A stretch of DNA of 64,000 bases, from NCBI GenBank assembly GCA_029876055.1, contig CM056876.1, positions 2,976,001 through 3,040,000 on the forward strand, in the 5' to 3' direction. The DNA comes from Madurella fahalii (Eukaryota > Ascomycota > Sordariomycetes > Sordariales). The notes under the pieces are model-generated. The model was not told the DNA's origin. It ran no database searches and saw only the letters and a program-made list of their open reading frames with translations. Positions 1 to 10,660 of the stretch are shown here, piece after piece; positions within the stretch are counted from its first letter, which is position 1; each line of letters begins with the position of its first letter. A program made the position numbers and the translations under genes.

Positions 1-957
1 CTGTACCTCTCCCGTAAATACACTACTTATATCAACGTTGAGATCTATACCTTTATAAAAACTATTAAGTATATATATAAATATGTGTATAAAGGTACTG
101 ACTAGGCTATAGTTAATATCTCCTCTACTAAGCAGTTTGATGAGGTCCGTATACACCTACAGTACTACTACATTAGTCCTATAGAGGCTATAGTCCGGCT
201 ATTCGAGTTCTATACCTACGAAGAGTACCCTCCTATTATTCGTCTTCCTATCTACCTTGAGGGTGAATAAGCTGTTTTCTTTCAAGCGAATACTACTGCT
301 AAAGAAGTTGTAGTAGTTGCAGAGAGCCGTCAAACCGAGTTAATAGGGTTCTTTGTATATAATTTTATATATAGCAGTTCCCGTAACTTACTATATATTG
401 ATTTCCCTACGGAACATGTCTAGGATAAGAAGAATCGAGTTTGGAAAACCCGTTAGCGAGGTACTTACGTTACCCATATATAGTATGTTCCCCCTACTTC
501 AGGGGAGCGATATTTCCTACAGGTTCTACTTTACAATATCTCTGGCCTATAGTCCTTTAAGCATTTACAGACTATTAATAGCTATATTTATTCGACTTTT
601 CGGGCTATTTACTTAGCTACTAGATTACTTAACTTTGACTAGCAGTAGGTAGATTATTTCCAGGAGACCTGTATTTAGCAGAGTAGTGAAGCTTTACGGC
701 ACCTATTTGTTATCTGCCTACTTACTGGAGATATAGTAGACCCGTTAAGTCTATAGTCCTAGTTTCAAGACTCTCTTTGTAATGACCTTCTACCACATAT
801 TGCTCGGTTTGCAAATATCCTATAAGATATATAGGACCCTCACCTTGATTACAGGTTATTTTTACTTTACAAGTTGTTTACGGAGTTTAGAAAGACCTTA
901 CAGGACTTTAGTCTCCCCTATTTTCAGTACGAATAGCAGTCTACTGTCAAAAGGGTC
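1..957 (+). mobile_element. Helitron Rep/helicase fragment, RIP-decayed
   Basis: Frame 1 reads as a Helitron helicase-like protein when in-frame TAG and TAA codons are read through. Stretches such as INVEI, IKTIKYIYKYVYKG, LEGE, FFQAN, RNLLYIDFPTEHV and PPTSGERYFLQVLL follow the order of the Helitron N-terminal replication/helicase region. The stops fall where Gln or Trp is expected, as in GTD-stop-A for GTDQA, which is what C-to-T change at CpA or its complement gives. The element is cut off by the window start and the frame loses likeness near 957. No terminal hairpin was seen. It is inactive. The family call rests on recognised motif order, not on a search. Confidence 0.75.
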
Positions 958-992
958 AGGAAGCTGGATCCTGGATCTGCAAAACACGAACC

Positions 993-1037
993 CGGATCAG
1001 TGTGATCCGGATTAGTGTGACTCGGATAAGTGTGATC
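993..1037. repeat. 15-bp tandem repeat, three units
   Basis: Three adjacent 15-base units begin at 993, 1008 and 1023, each a variant of CGGATNAGTGTGANY. They lie just past the point where the Helitron frame ends. A 9-bp inverted repeat (1047-1055 with 1062-1070, arms GGAGACCCG and CGGGTCTCC) follows at once. The function is unknown. Confidence 0.7.
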
Positions 1038-1229
1038 CGATCTCTTGGAGACCCGTCAACCCGGGTCTCCGTGGTCCAGGAAGTTGGGAATAAGAAGGAA
1101 GTTCACCTCTGTTAAACAAAGAAGAAAAACAAGACATCCTCAATTTTCCATCCTCAATTTACATCTGAATTTCCATCCTAAATTGAACTCCGAACGTTCA
1201 GAGGTGCTGTGCATCCGACAATAAATAGT

Positions 1230-1960
1230 AGGTAAGGTAGCTTGGCAGGTAATCGCCAAGCGAGTCTTCCTATAGAATTTCGGGAGGAGGCCAATTACCC
1301 ACTGACTCTCCTCCATCTAGTAAGAGAGGTCGGCAGTAATAGTTATATATCGATCTACGAATTCCGTTACCGTCTCGTTATCGCGCTGACGTAAGTTATC
1401 AAACTGTATAGCCGCAGAGAGGGTATACGTCTCCGGATCTAAGAGCTGACTACGAAGGAACTCAACGAATTCCTCCTATATCACTAAAGCAGGGTCGAAG
1501 GAAAGGTCGTTTTCCTGCTTAGTAATATACTTAACCCAAGCATTCTTAGGGGTTCTGCATAGGCAGTTCACTATATATATAATGTAGTCACTACTTGGAA
1601 CGTTGCCGAGAAGGTAGAAGTTCGCCTTATAGTCGAAGAGAAAATTGCGAAGAGCGGTTGCATTGGATCTATTGTACGTAGGATAGGTGAGAGTCGGGGT
1701 CTTCCACATCACTCCTACCTATATGACTGTCCTAAGCTGCTGGGGCACTACACTCGCGGGGGTTGTAGGAGTGGGCTCAGGAGGGGTTAAAAGGGCCTCC
1801 CGGGATAGATGTACTATAGAATTAGCCAGAGGCGCTGGTTCTGGTACACGTTGATTCTGATAGAGGAGCAGCTCAAGCTCAGCTCTCTTATAGCGTAGTA
1901 CAGCCTCCCGGCATACGACAGCAATCTGCTTGTCGAGCCATCGTTCCTTATCAAGCAGTC
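1230..1960 (-). mobile_element. Ty3/gypsy gag fragment, RIP-decayed
   Basis: One minus-strand frame runs from about 1958 to 1230 with only a few stop codons. Its N-terminal part is charged and Gln/Glu-rich (AELELLLYQNQRVPEPAP). The capsid-like part contains ALRNFLFDYKANFYLLG, a tryptophan-bearing AWVKYI segment, EEFVEFLRSQLLDPETYTL and QFDNLRQRDNETVTEFVDRY. This is the usual order in the retrotransposon gag domain of fungal gypsy elements. No protease, reverse transcriptase or LTR was recognised next to it, so it is a fragment. Confidence 0.72.
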
Positions 1961-2670
1961 GCTACTATTACTCAGATAGGGGTACATCCGTCTACGCTAC
2001 GGGAGAGCGGTTGATAAGCGGCTTGTCCGTAGGTAGACGCCTTTAGGTTATACTGAGGGAATCAAAGACCTAAGCGTCTGAAATCTTAGGAATATCAGGA
2101 AGTTATGCGATACTGGAAGGCTGGCTATTCGACGTAAGTGAGTCTTCTGTTTCGCTTGCAAGCTGATTGAGAGTAGTGCGTTGACACTTTAGTACTATAC
2201 TCGCCCCGGACGGTCTAGTCGCCTAGAAGGCAAAGAGTTCAACGTATGAGGGTCAAGGACCCAAGGGTAGTAGGACTAGAGTACCTGGGTATGAGCAGTG
2301 CATGCATAACGTAGGAGTAGAGTGCTCGTTAGAGGTAGGATGGTGGTCTCATTGAACTCTGTCTCTCTCTTAAGTCCTATCTTCTACCCCTCTCTTTATA
2401 CCCTGCGATAACAGCGTCTAGGCTCACTTACCCCGCTCGCTACCCCGTTATCGACCTTACTTATACGCTCCTTCGACGCTCCTCTGATACGATATCCTCG
2501 CCCTTCTGGCCTAGCGTTGTTGTTGCTTTTACGACCTCGCTAGCGCTGCGGCTCTGGGGCTTCTGTCCTGCGCCCACGCTGACCTTACCTAGCCGGTCCT
2601 CACACTTTTGCAACTACGTAACTTGTGTACAACTGCAAATTGTAGACGTATATTGACCCTCTTTGCTCGG

Positions 2671-3350
2671 GTATAAATACCCCTCTCCTCTCCTACCTTT
2701 TTTAAAACTTTCTTTCTTCAGGCCCTCTTCTATACGTCGCTTCACTCGCTTTTCGCTCTGTTTCTATACGTAGCTCGCTGCTTACCCTCGTCTCTCTCTC
2801 CCTCTCTCTCACTTTCTTTTTTCGTCGTCGCTTCGGCTACTTTTCCATTGTGATAGACGCTTTCGCCGTCTCCGCCGCCGAGGTTACACCGTATATGAAA
2901 TACATTCGCTCAGCATTTAAAAACACTAACCTTCGTTCTGGCAAGGTCCTTACGATTGACTGCTCTTTTGAGTAGTCGACCTCCTTACGTTGCTCCCATT
3001 ATAACGTAAAGAAAGAGTTGTATACGCCGGTAAGTTGTATGTATTTTTTGACTGATTAGCAGGGAATTTGTTAACGATTGTAGGCCATTGCCGGAATGGT
3101 TGGCGATTCTGTTGACCTTATAATTCTCATCGACGTGGCTCGCGCTATTGTCGACTATTGTATAGAAGACGCCGAAGGCGAACTCGATAAGGAGGGTAAT
3201 CGCCTTTAAGTTTTTATACTGTTTTGCTGTAGCCGTAAGAAGATCTCTACTGCTGCTAAAGATTTGGTCAGGGCTTTTGACGCTGCCGAGATTACTTATC
3301 ACTGCCAATTTGGTATTTCCGGCGCTACTAAGCTATCTTCTATAAGTATG
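2671..3350 (+). pseudogene. Decayed small spliced gene inside the repeat block
   Basis: A TATA box (GTATAAATAC, 2671-2680) is followed by a pyrimidine-rich leader to about 2845. A frame from about 2850 is open except for one TAG at 2973-2975, which fits a mutated CAG. It ends at a GTAAGT donor (3030). A GTTAAC branch-like site and a TAG acceptor (3081-3083) lead in the same phase to a second stretch (AIAGMVGDSVDLIILIDVARAIVDY and onwards) that stops at TAA near 3208. A further open stretch lies to about 3350. I do not recognise the protein. It may be a transposon gene or a captured host gene. Confidence 0.4.
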
Positions 3351-3680
3351 TCTATCTCGCTTATCTTTATATATAAATCGCTGATATCTTGATAGCAAGC
3401 TTATATAGTATTGTTAATTAGGTAAGGTACATAGTAGATGATGGAAAAGAAGGAAGGTGAAGAAAAAACTTCAAAGTACTTGATTATTGATTCTATCTAA
3501 GTAAGGAAAAGCCGTAGTTATTATAGATTTGATCTTGTCGGCCTTTTCAGCCTTCGGGATAATTGGAAAAGGGGCTTATTGTAGATCACCTACTTACTGT
3601 GGAGCTAATTTGAAGATCTCCTTAAATACAAGATTCCTTCGCTCCACAGGTGAGATTATAGTGCATTTAGAGATGCTGGA

Positions 3681-3880
3681 CCCTGTTCCGGGTGCCAGTG
3701 CCCTATTTCGGGTGCTAACGCCCTATCCCGAGTGCCAAAGCCCTGTTCTGGGCGTTGTGGCCTTGTTTCGGGTGTTGTAGCCTTATTCCGAGTACCGAAG
3801 TTCTGTTCTAGATGCCGAAACTCTGTTCCAGACGTTGCGGCCCTGTCCCGGGTACCGTACCCTTGACCTAGGTGCTGTAT
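3681..3880. repeat. 20-bp minisatellite, ten units
   Basis: Ten consecutive 20-base units with no spacing differences start at 3681, 3701, 3721 and so on to 3861. The consensus is close to CCCTGTTCCGGGTGCCGAAG, and units differ at several sites. It is more GC-rich than the surrounding sequence. The unit length is not a multiple of three, so open frames across it are not evidence of a gene. Confidence 0.88.
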
Positions 3881-4099
3881 TATCTCCAATACTCCTTTAA
3901 TGTAATACGGCTCGACTTTTATCTATCGAAGGTTCTTTATCTACTACGCGATCTATTTTCGGTCTACTAGGTTTATAGAACTCCTGGTATCGAAATAAAT
4001 GTCAGTTAGCTCGTCTCTAGGGTTAGAAGTAATACTGATTCTTAAGTAGGACGTTTTAGTCGGTGCCTTAGCATACGTTGTAACATAAAGGTTGGCTTC

Positions 4100-6790
4100 G
4101 ATAACCTGTCTCTCGTTGAATATAAGGTAGGTATCCTCTGTTTTATTATTCTTGGCTTTACTAGTATTGTTAGCTTTAATGTTCCCAGCTTCGAGCTCTG
4201 TGCTAGTACCGTTTGTTTCGGGCCTTAGCGGCGGTGCCTTAGATTTCTTCGTCTCGGGTTCTGGGTACGATGCTTTCAGCTATTCCTTCTAGCTTTGCTG
4301 TCATTAGTTGGGACAGTCTGAGTGTCGGGGATACGGATTATATAGCTTGCTTTATCTAGGTAGAAGGTTTCTTCATTACTGCTATAGACTTCCTTGTCTA
4401 CGTCTTCTAGTAGGAGGTATCCTGCTTCTTCAAGCTATTGGGCTTCGTTGTCAGCTACTTCGTTACTGCCAATAATGCAGGTTTCGTTGGTATAGGTATA
4501 CGTGTCGTCTAGATTGCTTCGTCTCTTAGCGAAGTAGTGTTTTCTCTAGAAGGTTTATTTTCGCCTTTGGCTGTATCTGCGGTCTCGGTCCTCTCAGGAA
4601 TTGTCAGATCTACTATATTAGTTGCTATAGCTGACCTAGGATCCGCCTCTTCTAATAGAGGATCCTCTATTCTACTAATTGCTTGAGCTAAGCTAGTTCT
4701 AGCTTCGCTCTCCTCTTAGGAACTGGCGGTTGTTCTAGCCGAAACGTCAACTGAAGTTTCTACGGTTTCTCTATAGTCGACGGTCGTACTATTCGTTATT
4801 TAACCTCTAGTGCACTTCCTTGTCTAATAGTTCGTAGGGGTTTATTTCCTCCTCTTCGATATCCGCGTTGCATCCTATACAGGTAGCGGTCTTCCTAGCT
4901 CTCAGAGCATTACAGTACGCTACTCTACGCTCTTTAACGTAGTCTAGATACTCTATAAAGCTCGTACCTTCTTTAGGTAGTCGGTACAGCTAACGAAGTT
5001 CGGGGTATAACTTGCTATATAGTCGCGTATACAGCTAGAGCAGTATACTATCTCCTTAGACCTGTATATATTAGAAGAGTTCTATTATAAACTTCCTAAT
5101 AGGTATATTGTTAAGGTTGTCGGATACCGTATAACTGTATTCGGATATCTAATATTCTACGTCCTAGGGCTTAATACTAAACTTAGTTCGGATCTTATTG
5201 GTCTAACTAACGACTTCGATGTAAAGTAAAGCCTTTTCAGTAACAGTAAGCTCTTCTTAATACTATTATAATACCTTACCTTATAGGAGTTAGTACATTC
5301 CCTTACGAAGTACATTCAAATTGGTATAACTAACATTAGTATAGTCATATACTATATCGATCTATAGGTTGATATCTCGGTAACAGAGCTACTTCCCGTT
5401 ATCGATATAGAAGAAGTTGTCCTCACTATACTTTTCGGGATCCACGTCGATCTATAAGAGACCAATGTCAGTGATCTTCTAGTTTAACTATATAGGTCGA
5501 GTACCTAAGGTTAGGGTATAGCTAGAGCCATCGGGAATAACAGGCCCTACATCTCGGAGTCCATTGGTAAGGAGTCTTATAACGATTTCGATAATCCTTC
5601 GGTTAAGCTTATCATTGTCAATAGCTAGAGCCGAAGTTCTCAGCTCTCCTGAATCCTATAGGGCTGTAGTTGTTGACGACAAGAGTATCTATCTCAGCAG
5701 AATTTCTATTGTCGTTAACGGGGTTCTAGATCTGCTTAGTCAGAAGTCATCTTCATATTCGCCTAGTAGAAACTTACCAGGTATTTACCTTGACATTATT
5801 CCTATAAGCGGTAACGCTTCAGGATCTGATATAGTTATTAATAGAAAGGTTTGGAATACCAAAGATACCCTTCGAATAAGATTTTCTAGTAGCGATACCG
5901 TCCTTAGTATAGCTAGCATCTTGTCTCCAGAAGAGCCTTTCTAATTTAGCTCTATTTAGTAGGTCCGCTCGTAATAACTTGCTGATCGTAATAATTATAT
6001 TGTTCTCGTCGGTAGCGGTATATTGTATTGCACTGAGAAAGCCGTTCTTAGCATTTTCGGTGTCAACACTACTCCCCTCGAATACGTAGTAGTCGATTCC
6101 TCTGGTTACTCAGGCCAGGGTAGGAGTCTAGCCTCTCTAATACGTTGTATTGCCTTCTTGATATAATGCTGAACGTACTGCTTAGGTACATAGTAGTCGA
6201 GTTTCTAACTATCTAGGTAGTCTTCGAATTATACTTCTTCTGAGAACTCCTGTTCGTAGGCGGAGGAAATGTCACTCTCGACGAATGATGTAATGCTACG
6301 TAGCTTCTAAATGGCGTTGTCGGTCAACTTCTAGACAAAACTGACTATCAGGTTGTCGATAATAAACTTGTATATCTGCCTCGCACGTTCGAGGTCTTGC
6401 TCGTTCATCTACTATAATCTCGTAGGATGGTCGTCAATGTTAACGATTACTAGTTCCGAATAGGATGCTCCTCTTAAGCTTGCTGAATATACTCGCGGCA
6501 CTTCACTTTGGCATAAAGACGACGTCCTCGTCATCGGGAATAACAAAGGTAAAGTTCAATTCTAGTGGTAGGTACCACTTGTTACGGAGTTTCCGTTATA
6601 GCCCCGTAACTAGTGGCCTTAATGGCATTAGCCTTGACGCTAAGGTAGGTACTTCATAAACACTGGCATGATCTATAACAAAGTAAGATATAATGATGGT
6701 TAATTGAATGAAGGTTCTCTGAGGACATATCTGAGGGGTCTTTATAGACGTATACAATGGCCCCTGGACTGTCATCCCTGACAAGATATG
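4100..6790 (-). mobile_element. Long decayed coding frame, family not recognised
   Basis: The minus strand reads as one or two long protein frames broken by stop codons at Gln/Trp-type positions and by a few shifts. Readable parts include TSALAIDNDKLNRRIIEIV with LLTNGLRDVGPVIPDGSSY near 5,500-5,650, a stretch ending in EGTSFIEYLDYVKERRVAY near 4,930, and RKLRNKWYLPLELNFTFVIP near 6,550. Residue order looks protein-like rather than random. I could not match it to gypsy, Copia, LINE, Helitron or pogo proteins. It is most likely a transposon or a large repeat-borne host gene. Confidence 0.4.
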
Positions 6791-7079
6791 GGCCCAGATA
6801 CTGTTGAGCAGTGCTAGCCTCCGCCACGTAACAAATACCTTAAAGTATTTACTAGTTTTACTAAGAATAAGAGCATGATCGATATACCAACTTTGATATA
6901 GGAGAAACTACTTACTGTCTACTAATATGATCTAAATAGAGTACTAAATAGTGTTATTGGTAGACTTATTAGCTTTATAGATTTTGCCGACTAATATCAA
7001 GTCGTTCTCTATAAAGAACTGGTACTTGTACCCCAGGACCGAGTAAGGTATATATCTAGGCATTTAAAGGATGAATATA

Positions 7080-7616
7080 AGATATCGACATTATTACGGA
7101 GGTGAAGAACTAGTTACTAGCTGAGCTCAATAAAGCTAACTTTACTATAGTCGATTACTTAAAAGACCTATATATAAAGGTAGAAGAAAAGTTTAAGTAA
7201 CTAGAGGTAAATATAATAAATAAAGCGAAGGAACTAACTAAGTCAGTTGAGCTCGAGGTCATTAAAACTATAAATATAAGCATTGTAGTATTGGTTAAGG
7301 AGTATATAAGTGAGATTATAGACAAGGCTATTAAGGAGAATACGATAGAGCTTAGTACCAAAATAAACAAAATACGTAAAGCTTGTAATAAGATTACTAA
7401 GCTGAGTAACGATATCGCCACTTATAAAATGGCTATAATAGAAGTCCAGAAGTATATAGACGAGCTAGAAGCCGTTATATTTATCAACCTAAGTACTTTG
7501 ATACTACATACTATAATAGAGCTATTCTCGGGTAGAAACATATATAGCTCGACCAAGCATATCCGGTTCCAGACAGAGATCGATCTAACTACACTAATTG
7601 AAACGCCGACGAAGTG
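7080..7616 (+). mobile_element. Coiled-coil frame in repeat block
   Basis: The plus strand reads through one stop into a lysine/glutamate-rich, heptad-like protein. It is open from 7291 to 7616 and readable upstream to about 7080, with segments such as LYIKVEEKFKQLEVNI and STKINKIRKACNKITKLSN. Such coiled coils occur at the start of fungal transposon proteins, but no defining domain is visible. The base composition is as AT-rich as its neighbours. Confidence 0.3.
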
Positions 7617-8149
7617 AGCATATCTCAATACAACTGTTATAGAACTATTGAATGAGTCGACTCTGACTATAGATCTACTAAGGTACTTATAACCGAAGAC
7701 GATACTATCGACCAAGACAGCGAATGCGTTAATTGAGATGTCGATAAAGGGTAAGGTAAGGACAAGGGTAAGGAGCTGGATTTCAGCTTTTGAGGAGATA
7801 TTACTGTTGTAGATATATTATAAGAGATTTAATCGACCGTTAAATAGCCAATTGCTATAGTGTGATAATCATTCTCAATGATCCTATTCTTTTCTTACGC
7901 TAAATCTTCATTTACGTAGTTAGTACTGATGCGGATGTTATAATCTCTTTCTGCAAGGGGTAGATTGTTACGAGTTAGACGTATTTAGTACGGTAGTACG
8001 TGACTTAACTACCCTATTGCGTAGTATAACCACTTCGTGGTTATTCCGTACTTAGTTAGAAAAAGACAGACTTAACTACACTTTTAATACTCATACTAGA
8101 GTTCATAAAGTGTCCGCTATAGGGCAGTCAAGCCTGACCTCTCTATAGT

Positions 8150-9010
8150 CTCTACTAATGAGTAGTAAGACATTTGTAGCAGTTTCTAAGAGATTAATAA
8201 CCTAATCGGGTAGAAAAGAGCTGTCGCGATACTAACTGTCAAGGTAGACTTTCCCTGCAACTACTATATATAGAGGGATAATATTACTATTTGATTATAC
8301 AACTTAGATTACTGTCATCTATTCCTGAGTACTAGGCTAGATCTTCTTAACCCTTCTACAGCCTCTAGATAAGGTAACAACAAAGGTAGATAAGATCTGG
8401 CCTTATTATGGGGTTTGGTACTAGGTCGGCCCAAGTGGTCTAGATCTTAGGATACTCATGACCTCTAGATTCTAGAGCCTTCTACGAGCACTAGCCCGTT
8501 TCCTGTCATATATTTCGGTGCTCTCGTACGCTCTACCTAGAGCTTTCTTAGATAGCGTAAATTTTATCTTATTTTGAAATCCCACATAACAGATTTATTA
8601 TAAACCCCGTCTCGTCAAAGTTCTAGATATCTGACTCGATAATCTTATATTTTGCAATTGTATTGCAAACGAGGTTAAACTATGTACCAATTTTCTCTAG
8701 ATCTTCATATAAGACTCTTTAATAATCATACAGATATATTTATCGTATCCTAAGCTCTGGTTGTCACTATATAAAGTTCGAAGCCTAACGCTTTCTAACG
8801 CGTAATACATTACATGATACGTGTAGCAAGTTAGCTATATCTTCCACTATATCGTATCCTGGCGAAAATCCTTGCTCGTACAGATTAAAAATGCTTTGTA
8901 TAATAACCTGCTCTTCAATGGGATCGAGATTTCGATTGTTAGAGATCGTATCTGCTCTTGGACGAACTCTCTGTTGTTATCGTCGAATCGTTATATGAGA
9001 TACTTTATAG
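8150..9010 (-). mobile_element. Fot1/pogo-type DDE transposase remnant
   Basis: A single minus-strand frame starting near 9000 reads as a Tc1-mariner (pogo/Fot1) transposase. It begins with the helix-turn-helix linker region (NRNLDPIEEQVIIQSIF, then GFSPGYDIVEDIANLL), then ASNF, PELR, YDYQR, DPEKIGTWFNLVCNTIAKY and the hallmark NFDETGF segment holding the first catalytic aspartate. The frame decays downstream, and the later D and D/E residues could not be placed. Many stops sit at expected Trp or Gln positions, consistent with RIP. Terminal inverted repeats were not found. Confidence 0.78.
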
Positions 9011-9027
9011 CACCCTGTAGTTATATA

Positions 9028-9119
9028 TGTTAGATAAAATGTAGATTTAGCATTCTACCACTAATAATTGTGGAGCTCCCTACCTTTTAGATATTTGGTG
9101 TAGTTGGTAGTTTATGACA
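9028..9119. repeat. 92-bp TGT...ACA repeat, copy 1
   Basis: This copy has exactly 92 bases, starts TGTTAGATAAAATG and ends TTTATGACA. It matches the copies at 9622 and 9718 along their full length, with differences that are mostly C/T or G/A transitions. The TG...CA ends resemble retrotransposon LTR ends, but 92 bp is short for an LTR. It could be a solo LTR of a miniature element or another small repeat. Confidence 0.7.
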
Positions 9120-9146
9120 ATTAAGAGTCTCAGTGCCTCTTTGGTG

Positions 9147-9440
9147 CTGTCGGAAACACGGCACCTCTGAATCTTGGGAAATGACAGTTCAGGATTTTAT
9201 GTGTCTTGTGTTGATTGTGTTGATTGTCCCTTTTCTGTTGTCTTCGTCTGCTGTGTCCCGTCTATCTTTGCTAGAGAGATTGCTCCTTTTATAGACGAGA
9301 TACGCATACAGGATGACGTCCGTACAGTGGCGCAGTTAGCTGCCAGCCTGCTTTAGCTGACTAGAATACATGGGTTTGACTCCTGCACTAGATCCTGTGA
9401 TCCTGATCCTTGGACTAGCGCCTGACCCTTTTGACAGGTG
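9147..9440 (+). mobile_element. SINE-like unit with tRNA-type Pol III promoter, copy 1
   Basis: The segment is repeated at 10,394-10,660. It holds an A-box-like TGGCGCAGTTAGC (9328-9340) and a B-box-like GGGTTTGACTCC (9372-9383) exactly 44 bases apart, as in tRNA genes. A TTTT run follows at about 9431. These three marks are what an RNA polymerase III unit needs. Acceptor and T stems do not pair well, so it is tRNA-derived rather than a tRNA gene. Sequence upstream of the A box (about 175 bp) is shared between copies but more diverged. Confidence 0.6.
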
Positions 9441-9483
9441 CTAGCTGATTAAAAGGTCGTGGGTTCAATTCCCACGCAGAGCA
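9437..9483 (+). other. tRNA 3'-part-like sequence
   Basis: A perfect T arm is present: stem GTGGG (9459-9463), loop TTCAATT, stem CCCAC (9471-9475), followed by GCAGAGCA as an acceptor-like strand. Upstream, TAGCTGATTAA resembles a D-arm/A-box. A matching 5' acceptor strand and an anticodon arm at normal spacing are missing. It looks like a tRNA-derived piece of a repeat, directly after the first SINE-like copy, and not a working tRNA. Confidence 0.45.
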
Positions 9484-9621
9484 GATCTGCCACCTGGTGA
9501 AAAGCGCCAAAACCTTACATAAGCTCGAGACGAGGTACGGGTAAACGAAGTTGGTGGTTTCCAGGAGGTAAAAGGTCTTTAGCCCTAAACCCTCAGGATA
9601 TCTTTAGAGCTGAGGGGGTAT

Positions 9622-9713
9622 TGTTAGATAAAATGCAGGTTTAGCATTCTACGACTAACAATTGTGGAGCTCCTCACCTTTTAGGTGTTTGGTGTAGTTA
9701 GTAGTTTGCGACA
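9622..9713. repeat. 92-bp TGT...ACA repeat, copy 2
   Basis: This copy begins TGTTAGATAAAATG and ends TTTGCGACA. It is separated from copy 3 by only four bases (9714-9717). It keeps more C and G at variable sites than copy 1, so it is less mutated. Confidence 0.7.
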
Positions 9714-9717
9714 GATA

Positions 9718-9809
9718 TATCAGATAAAATGTAGATTTAGCATTCTACGACTAATAATCGTGGAGCTTCCCACCTTTTGGGTGTTTGGTGTAGTTGGTAG
9801 TTTGCGACA
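9718..9809. repeat. 92-bp repeat, copy 3
   Basis: This copy is co-linear with copies 1 and 2 over 92 bases. Its first bases are TATCAG where the others have TGTTAG, and it ends TTTGCGACA. The near-tandem arrangement with copy 2 could come from nested insertion or local duplication. Confidence 0.68.
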
Positions 9810-10393
9810 GTATAGACATTCAACTCTTTGTTGCGATTGATAGCTTGGAGTGCAAGCTACACCTGAGCTTCGTTTCGTTGGGTTGGCATTTTTTGGTAGT
9901 TTATAGTGTTGGATGTTGTACGACAGTTCAATTGGAGTGGTGACATTTACCACTCGCTTATCAATTACGTTATACGTTTTTACTCTTTAATTCAAGTTCT
10001 TGCAGATAAGATAAGAGTCAATTGTAGACTGGTCAAAGAGCCTATTCTATAAGGCCAGAGTAATCACTTTATCTAGATTAGTTAAAGTCCTTCTATAGAT
10101 TATCTTAGGAGTATCTATAATATATAAACTAATCTTAAACAAATAATAGGTAAAAAGTTCTAGTTAGAACTATAATATAGTATAGATCAGAATTTATAAA
10201 GGAGTTAGAAAAATCTAAGAGCATTTGGTATAAGAAGATACTAATATATATAAAAACTACAAGAGTATAAGCATGGTGAATTGATGGGGTGCCGAAGACC
10301 CCTGGGACGTTTTTTAGTTGCAGGAGGTCGTTTGCAATCTCCTTGAGTGCACGTTTTTAGGCTCCCTCGGTTAAAATTGTAGTTGGTGTTGTT

Positions 10394-10660
10394 GCTATCA
10401 GAAACACGGCACCTCTGAATCTTGGGAAATGACAGTTTAGGATTTTGTGTGTCTTCTCTTCATTGTGTTCATTGTCTTCCTTCCGTCTATCTTTGCTGGA
10501 GAGTTTGCTCCTTTTATAGACGAGATACGCGTACAGGATGACGTCCGTACAGTGGCGCAGTTAGCTGCCAGCCTGCTTTAGCTGACTAGAATACATGGGT
10601 TTGACTCCTGCACTAGATCCTGTGATCCTGATCCTTGGACTTGCGCCTGACCCTTTTTAC
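10394..10660 (+). mobile_element. SINE-like unit with tRNA-type Pol III promoter, copy 2
   Basis: This is the second copy of the unit at 9147. The A box is at 10,553, the B box at 10,597-10,608 (again 44 bases apart) and a T-run at about 10,653. The tRNA-like part is almost identical to copy 1, while the 5' part carries small deletions and substitutions. It lies at the very edge of the AT-rich block, just before the broken MFS gene. Confidence 0.6.

Noticed and set aside
3656..3889. 77-codon minus-strand frame across the minisatellite
   Set aside because: The 20-bp period shifts frame each unit, so the open frame is accidental.
9321..9393. Functional tRNA gene
   Set aside because: A and B boxes are present, but acceptor, anticodon and T stems do not pair; treated as a tRNA-derived repeat.
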